Positions 5,419-9,549 of a DNA stretch of 9,549 nucleotides are shown here, piece by piece. The position numbers and the translations under genes were made by a program. Below the pieces are notes generated by a model. The model had not been told where the DNA came from. It did not search any database and was given only the letters and a program-made list of their open reading frames with translations. Source of the DNA: Minisyncoccota bacterium. Its GTDB lineage: Bacteria > Patescibacteriota > Microgenomatia > UBA1400 > PJMF01. The stretch covers positions 1 through 9,549 of the forward strand of contig DOZC01000078.1 of assembly GCA_003518205.1 (NCBI GenBank), written 5' to 3'. The first letter of the stretch is position 1. Every line of letters begins with the position of its first letter.

Positions 5419-5474
5419 TTGACTAAAACAAATCAAAACTTCTGATGAGCAGTCAAAAACCTGCAATTTAGCAC

Positions 5475-6017
5475 CTAAGCTGTGGCTGGCAACTGTTTCA
5501 CAATGCTATTAAACACTCCTTGGACATCCAATTCTCCATCCACTCGAATTAGATTGCCTTTAGAGCGATAAAACTCAATGACTTCACTGGTTAACTCATG
5601 AAATAGCGAAATGCGTTTGCGAATGGCCATGAGGGTTTCATCTTCTCTGTCACTGGCTCGGCCAGAAATGCGCCACAGAGCTTCTTTATCTGAAACATCA
5701 ATAAACACGGCTTTTTCAGTACCATCTGAAAAAATCTCGGCTTGAGCCAAAGTGCGAGGATAACCGTCGATGATAAAACCTTTGGCGTACTCGGGTTTTT
5801 GAAGATATTCGGTGACAACTTTGACAGTTAAATCATCAGGTACTAAAGCTCCGGCATTCAGAGTTTCTTTCAGCCAGCGACCGGTTTGAGTTTTTTCTTT
5901 GGCCATCTCGCGAAAAATATGACCAGACGATAGATAGGGAATATTCAAAGCTTCAGATAGCATATTGCCCTGAGTGGATTTGCCAGCGCCTTGAATGCCA
6001 ATTAAAACAATTTTCAT
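5475..6017 (-). CDS. adk: Adenylate kinase, short (lidless) form
   Basis: Adenylate kinase interconverts ATP plus AMP with two ADP. The P-loop GIQGAGKST occupies residues 7-15, with Ser where most adenylate kinases have Gly (GKGT). SSGHIFREM (30-38) corresponds to the AMP-binding STGDxxR block, with His for Asp and Arg36 kept. FIIDGYPRT (81-89) is the NMP-binding signature. Between Arg116/Arg120 and Arg135 only a short linker remains, so the large zinc or hydrogen-bonded LID is missing, giving 180 residues instead of about 214. Position after secY supports adk over other NMP kinases, but substrate preference is not proven. The ATG at 6017 has AAAGGA 5 nt upstream, and the stop is TAG. It is the last gene of the rpsH-led unit in this window. 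Confidence 0.88.
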   Translation of the reverse strand: MKIVLIGIQGAGKSTQGNMLSEALNIPYLSSGHIFREMAKEKTQTGRWLKETLNAGALVPDDLTVKVVTEYLQKPEYAKGFIIDGYPRTLAQAEIFSDGTEKAVFIDVSDKEALWRISGRASDREDETLMAIRKRISLFHELTSEVIEFYRSKGNLIRVDGELDVQGVFNSIVKQLPATA

Positions 6018-6040
6018 TGAATTCCTTTGAGTTTGAGTTA

Positions 6041-7339
6041 TTACTTTGAGAATGAGCGATATTTTTGATAATTTTGACCCACCATTAAACTGTCAATTTG
6101 TTTGGCAGTCTCCAAAATCACTGAGACCACGATTAGCACACTAGTGCCCCCAATGGCTAAGGATTGAATTCCAGTGAAAAGCTGAGCTAAAGACGGCAGA
6201 ATCGCCAAAATCCCCAAAAAAATCGCTCCCGCGAGAGTAATTCTGGTGACCACAAACTCTAAAAACTTTTTAGTGGGACCTCCCGGGCGAATTCCTGGTA
6301 CAAAGGCGCCACTTTTTTTGAGTTCTTCAGAAATATCGCCGGCATTAAAGAAAATTAAAGCTGAAAAATAAGTGAAACCAAACACCACCAAAAAATAGGT
6401 AATTAAATACAGCGGAGCGGTTTGACCAAACAAAATTCCAATTTGTTGACCAATTTCTCTCAAAGTTGACTGACTAGCAGACATTAATAATCGCGATAGA
6501 AAAGTTGGTACCAACATAATGGTGACCGCAAAAATAATCGGCATCACGCCTGCTACATTAACTTTAATGGGCAAATGAGTAGTTTGACCCCCGAAAACTC
6601 GGCCGCCTTGCTGGCGTTTGGCATACTGGATATTAACTTTACGCACAGCTTCGTTCATAAACACAATTAGAGCAATCAAGCCAGCAAAAACCGCTGCGAA
6701 CGCCGCCATGACCAACCATTGATCGCTGCTGGCCACTGAAACTGTTTGCACTAAAGTAGTGGGCAGCTGACTGACGATGCCGGCAAACAAAATCATGGAA
6801 ATTCCATTACCAATTCCATATTCAGTAATCAGCTCACCCAACCATAGAATGATCATGGAACCAGCCACCAACGCCAAAACCATGACTGCTAAATGCAGGG
6901 GTTCAAAAGTGGTAATGAGTGATTGAGATCGCAAGAGCGTAATGATTGAAATACTTTGAACAATAGCCAGAGGCACAGATAAAATCCTGGTATATTGGTT
7001 AATTTTAGCTCGGCCGGTTTCGCCATCTTTTTGCATTTCCTTTAAAGTTGGAAACACCATTCCAGCCAACTGTAAAATAATTGAAGCTGTGATGTAAGGA
7101 TTGATACCGACCGCCATGACTGAAAATTGACTCAAAGTGCCACCTGAAAAAACGTTTAACAAATTCAGAAATTGATTGTTCACAAACAGTGATTGAAGTC
7201 TGGCTATGTCTACTGCCGGAACTGGAATATGAGCTAACAAACGATAAACTAAGAAAACACCTGCCGTGAAAAGAAGCTTGGTTCGAAGCTCGCGGTGAGC
7301 GAAAATGGCTTGTAACTTTGCAGTTAATTTTTCCAACAC
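6041..7339 (-). CDS. secY: Protein translocase channel subunit SecY
   Basis: SecY forms the membrane channel for Sec-dependent secretion and membrane insertion. The 432-residue sequence fits the ten-helix fold. TM1 is near residues 22-38, followed by a plug-like segment (60-72, FSGGTLS). Conserved blocks are GINPYITASIILQL (78-91), GELITEYGIGNGIS (168-181), QQGGRVFGGQTTHLPIKVN (243-261) and SEELKKSGAFVPGIRPG (337-353). The tail ends near ETAKQIDSLMVGQNYQKY. The start is GTG at 7339, with AAAGG about 6-7 nt upstream. A TTG one codon later is a possible alternative. It follows rplO by 42 nt and precedes adk by 23 nt, the common Gram-positive-like order. Confidence 0.97.
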   Translation of the reverse strand: MLEKLTAKLQAIFAHRELRTKLLFTAGVFLVYRLLAHIPVPAVDIARLQSLFVNNQFLNLLNVFSGGTLSQFSVMAVGINPYITASIILQLAGMVFPTLKEMQKDGETGRAKINQYTRILSVPLAIVQSISIITLLRSQSLITTFEPLHLAVMVLALVAGSMIILWLGELITEYGIGNGISMILFAGIVSQLPTTLVQTVSVASSDQWLVMAAFAAVFAGLIALIVFMNEAVRKVNIQYAKRQQGGRVFGGQTTHLPIKVNVAGVMPIIFAVTIMLVPTFLSRLLMSASQSTLREIGQQIGILFGQTAPLYLITYFLVVFGFTYFSALIFFNAGDISEELKKSGAFVPGIRPGGPTKKFLEFVVTRITLAGAIFLGILAILPSLAQLFTGIQSLAIGGTSVLIVVSVILETAKQIDSLMVGQNYQKYRSFSK

Positions 7340-7381
7340 ACTTAACCTTTTTGGCAGAGCCAGTTAGGTCTGTTGATAAAT

Positions 7382-7822
7382 TTATTCAGTTACGCTGCCA
7401 CCGGCCTGCTCGATTGCAATTCGAGCTTGAGCAGAAACTGCTAAACCTACCACAGACAGTTTTTTAGTTACGGTGCCCTGAGCGATAATTTTCACTTTTT
7501 GAGCGCGACGATCAATAATTTTATTAAGTTTTAATGATTCTAAAGTGATCGGCTCAAGTGTCAATCGATCTAAATCCGCCAAAGTTAATTCCACAATGGG
7601 TTTGAGCACATTAAATCTGGATTTACCTCGCAGCATCGGTAATCTTTTGGTTAAAGGTAGTTGACCACCCTCGAACCACAAAGGAATTTTAGATCCAACT
7701 CGAGCCTTTTGGCCTTTTGTTCCTCGAGTGGAAGTGTGACCACCCTTGCCAGATCCAAAACCCCGACCAATGCGCTTGGCTGCTTTGGTGTTAGTGGGAG
7801 TAAGTTGATGCAGTAATGACAT
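7382..7822 (-). CDS. rplO: 50S ribosomal protein L15 (uL15)
   Basis: L15 is a late-assembling large-subunit protein whose extended N-terminus threads through 23S rRNA. The Gly/Lys-rich block KRIGRGFGSGKGGHTSTRGT at residues 16-35 is followed by KGQKAR and WFEGGQLPLTKRLP. The globular C-terminal half ends VSAQARIAIEQAGGSV. At 146 residues it matches the family length. It follows rpsE directly, with no rpmD (L30) between them. The ATG at 7822 has the GGA of a heptamer unit about 8 nt upstream in place of a full SD. Confidence 0.97.
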   Translation of the reverse strand: MSLLHQLTPTNTKAAKRIGRGFGSGKGGHTSTRGTKGQKARVGSKIPLWFEGGQLPLTKRLPMLRGKSRFNVLKPIVELTLADLDRLTLEPITLESLKLNKIIDRRAQKVKIIAQGTVTKKLSVVGLAVSAQARIAIEQAGGSVTE

Positions 7823-7828
7823 GATTTT

Positions 7829-7842
7829 TCCGATTTCTGATT
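7829..7842 (-). repeat. Two heptamer units in the rpsE-rplO spacer
   Basis: TCCGATT (7829-7835) and TCTGATT (7836-7842) on the plus strand are two adjacent units of the heptamer found in the rplM-rpsI and rpsK-rpsD gaps. The unit nearest rplO reads AATCGGA in mRNA sense and positions GGA as an SD. The remaining spacer to 7856 is diverged T/G-rich sequence. Confidence 0.55.
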
Positions 7843-7856
7843 CTTTTGGTTGTTGG

Positions 7857-8528
7857 TTATTTGGCGGCCAGCTTTTTTACTGCTGCTGATTTGACAGATT
7901 TAGCTGGCTTACCAACCCTTGATTTAGTTTGAGAGTCAATTGATTTTTTAACAATCACCGCTTCATGCTGTTTGGCGGTTTGCTGAAGCTTCTGCATTTT
8001 TTCTTTTTCTTCAGCCTCAGTTTCAATAATTGACCGCAATTTAATATTTTTGACTTTGACAATTTGAGCAATTTTCTTTAGAGCTGCAAAAGTAGCGTAG
8101 ACACTGGAAGATTGATTATCACTACCCATGATTTTGCCAGAAATGTCTCTAATGCCGGCCGCTTCCACCACAGCTCGAACTGGTCCGCCAGCAATAACGC
8201 CGGTTCCAGTGGGAGCAGGTTTCAACATTACCTTACCAGCGCCCTCTTTTAAAGTTAAAGCAAAAGGAATGGTGGTGCCGTCCAAAGGTACTAGCAGCAT
8301 TTTCTTTTTAGCTTTGCGAATACCTTTTTTGATGGCTGAAGCCACATCGTTGGCTTTACCCAAACCCAAACCCACTTGACCCTTACGATCGCCCACTACC
8401 ATTAAAACCGAAAAGCCCATTTTATTACCGCCTTTGGTTTTTTTGGAAACCCGAGAAATCGAAATCACTTTTTCTTCAAACTCGGATCTTTCTTCAAATT
8501 CTTGGTGAGATCGGCGTTGGTCGCTCAT
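7857..8528 (-). CDS. rpsE: 30S ribosomal protein S5 (uS5) with long C-terminal tail
   Basis: S5 helps form the mRNA entry channel and influences decoding accuracy. The double-stranded RNA-binding part contains EKVISISRVSKKTKGGNK (19-36), then VVGDRKGQVGLGLGKA. The C-terminal domain has GTGVIAGGPVRAVVEAAGI (108-126) and the KIMGSDNQSSSVYAT block. The protein has 223 residues against 167 in E. coli. The extra 55 or so residues are a tail that is Glu/Lys/Gln-rich at first (about 170-188), then Lys/Ser/Ala-rich. The ATG at 8528 overlaps the rplR stop as ATGA, with AAGGA about 8 nt upstream, so translation is likely coupled. The next gene is rplO, because rpmD is absent. Confidence 0.97.
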   Translation of the reverse strand: MSDQRRSHQEFEERSEFEEKVISISRVSKKTKGGNKMGFSVLMVVGDRKGQVGLGLGKANDVASAIKKGIRKAKKKMLLVPLDGTTIPFALTLKEGAGKVMLKPAPTGTGVIAGGPVRAVVEAAGIRDISGKIMGSDNQSSSVYATFAALKKIAQIVKVKNIKLRSIIETEAEEKEKMQKLQQTAKQHEAVIVKKSIDSQTKSRVGKPAKSVKSAAVKKLAAK

Positions 8529-8884
8529 ACAATGATTCCTTCTTGGCGCAAAGTTTCAGCCACAGCTTTAACCCGACCGTGATAACGGTAAGCTCCTCGA
8601 TCAAAAATTACTGTGGTAATACCAGCTTTTTTCAAAGCCTCTGCCATAGTTTTGGCAACAACCACTGATCGATCAGTTTTAGTGCCTTTAATTTTCGAGG
8701 TTTTACCCAAATCGTGAGCCATCACCAGAGTTTTGCCAGCAATGTCATCTACCGCTTGAAGTGATAGATGGGCATTAGAACGCGACACACTTAATCTGGG
8801 GCGTTGAGCAGTTCCAGTTAAGGCTCCACTAACGCGAAGTTTGCGTTTAGTTTTAAGATTATGACGGTGAGAAATTTTTGGCAT
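8525..8884 (-). CDS. rplR: 50S ribosomal protein L18 (uL18)
   Basis: L18 binds 5S rRNA and joins it to the 50S central protuberance. The basic N-terminus (KTKRKLRVSGALTGT) is followed by RPRLSVSRSNAHLSLQAVDD. The C-terminal half carries ITTVIFDRGAYRYHGRVKAV, the strongest family signature. At 119 residues it has normal length. The stop TGA is shared in the ATGA overlap with rpsE, which also shows that UGA terminates in this organism. The ATG at 8884 lies 11 nt after the rplF stop and has no well-placed SD. Confidence 0.97.
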   Translation of the reverse strand: MPKISHRHNLKTKRKLRVSGALTGTAQRPRLSVSRSNAHLSLQAVDDIAGKTLVMAHDLGKTSKIKGTKTDRSVVVAKTMAEALKKAGITTVIFDRGAYRYHGRVKAVAETLRQEGIIV

Positions 8885-8895
8885 AATAAATTAGC

Positions 8896-9438
8896 TTACC
8901 CAGCAGCAGTCTTACCGGCTTTGCGTCGGACTACTTCATCACTATAACGAATTCCTTTGCCCAAATAGGGTTCTGGAGGTCGAATTGAGCGAATATTGGC
9001 AGCCACCTGGCCAACCAACTCTTTACTAATACTTTCAATCTGGATGGTGTCGTTGCCCTCCACCTTTAAAGTCACACCGGCTAAGGCTGCAACTTCGACT
9101 GGATGAGAAAAACCAATCGCGATTGAGATTCCGGCTCCTTTGGATGTGGCTCGATATCCGGTTCCCACTAATTTCAGAGTTTTTTTGTAACCCACAGTCA
9201 CTCCGGCAACAGCATTGGCCAGAAGACTTCGCACCAAACCATGAAAGGCTTTGGTTTCGCGTTCATCATTTTGACGCGTGATTGAAACGATTCCGTCCTG
9301 AACAGCCACCTTAATAGCTCCATTAGCAACTGGAACTTTAAGCTCGCCTTTGATACCCTTAACCGTCACTTCGCCCGGATTAACGGTGATAGTAACGCCA
9401 GTGGGGATGCTAATGGGTTTTTTACCGATCTTTGACAT
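8896..9438 (-). CDS. rplF: 50S ribosomal protein L6 (uL6)
   Basis: L6 lies near the factor-binding region and the sarcin-ricin loop. It begins MSKIGKKPISIPTGVTITV and shows two repeated alpha/beta domains. The first includes VTVKGIKGEL. The second contains KLVGTGYRAT, GFSHPVE and the signature RSIRPPEPYLGKGIRYSDE near the C-terminus. The length of 180 residues is standard. The ATG at 9438 follows the rpsH stop by 6 nt. No strong SD is visible, so coupling to rpsH translation is likely. Confidence 0.97.
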   Translation of the reverse strand: MSKIGKKPISIPTGVTITVNPGEVTVKGIKGELKVPVANGAIKVAVQDGIVSITRQNDERETKAFHGLVRSLLANAVAGVTVGYKKTLKLVGTGYRATSKGAGISIAIGFSHPVEVAALAGVTLKVEGNDTIQIESISKELVGQVAANIRSIRPPEPYLGKGIRYSDEVVRRKAGKTAAG

Positions 9439-9444
9439 AATAAT

Positions 9445-9549
9445 TTACCAAACTTGACAAATAATCTCGCCACCCACTTTTTGCTGTTTGGCTTCTTTAG
9501 AAGATAAAACTCCTTTGTTAGTAGTCACAATGCTGAGGCCGTAACCATT
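9445..9549 (-). CDS. rpsH: 30S ribosomal protein S8 (uS8), C-terminal fragment
   Basis: This is a partial gene cut by the window edge; 34 residues plus TAA are visible. The sequence [20 protein letters not shown] followed by [14 protein letters not shown] matches the S8 C-terminus (GLGI..TTSKG and GGEIICYV in homologues). S8 binds the central domain of 16S rRNA and represses the spc operon in E. coli. The position upstream of rplF is the canonical one. Confidence 0.93.
   Translation of the reverse strand, partial: NGYGLSIVTTNKGVLSSKEAKQQKVGGEIICQVW

Noticed and set aside
5419..5474. Terminator between the plus-strand gene and adk
   Set aside because: Only a 6-bp complementarity (5419-5424 with 5451-5456) with a long loop and no convincing U-tract was found, so no terminator is called in this convergent gap.

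Overview
The window is a ribosomal-protein superoperon region read almost entirely on the minus strand. In transcription order, from high to low coordinates, it carries rpsH (C-terminal end only), rplF, rplR, rpsE, rplO, secY and adk. After a plus-strand interruption it continues with infA, rpmJ, rpsM, rpsK, rpsD, rpoA, rplQ, rplM and rpsI. This is the bacterial spc and alpha operon order with the L13-S9 pair attached. No gene for L30 (rpmD) lies between rpsE and rplO, and no map lies between adk and infA. Lack of L30 is a known trait of the Candidate Phyla Radiation (Patescibacteria). Together with the lidless adenylate kinase and the extended r-proteins, it suggests a CPR bacterium. The exact lineage cannot be read from this window. 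UGA acts as a stop (rplR ends at a TGA that overlaps the rpsE ATG), which argues against the code-25 lineages Gracilibacteria and Absconditabacteria.

Right block (9549 to 5475): the end of the spc-like unit, running from S8 through the SecY translocon to a short adenylate kinase. The genes are tightly packed, with a 4-nt overlap between rplR and rpsE. Middle (5474 to 4578): a 182-codon plus-strand gene of unknown function, convergent with adk and divergent from infA, sits where map is often found. The gene-poor stretch 4578-4869 holds a good extended -10 promoter facing infA, a leader of about 70 nt that can fold into a hairpin or pseudoknot ending next to the infA Shine-Dalgarno, and an AT-rich segment before the plus-strand gene. 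Left block (4577 to 78): the alpha-like unit from IF-1 and L36 through S13, S11, S4, RNA polymerase alpha and L17 to L13 and S9, followed by a weak terminator-like site. Positions 1-47 hold nothing identifiable.

Four points stand out. (1) rplM is split by a single-base frameshift near 763-768: both halves are clear L13, but in different frames. (2) Several intergenic spacers on the coding strand consist of degenerate heptamers (consensus AATCAGA) with a strict 7-nt period, and variant units supply the SD-like GGA. (3) The plus-strand orphan gene may really begin at 4791, put out of frame by a short AC repeat. (4) The infA leader can form two overlapping pairings, reminiscent in principle of the S4-regulated pseudoknot of the E. 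coli alpha operon. The genes jointly supply ribosome subunits, initiation factor, RNA polymerase alpha, the secretion channel and nucleotide balance.
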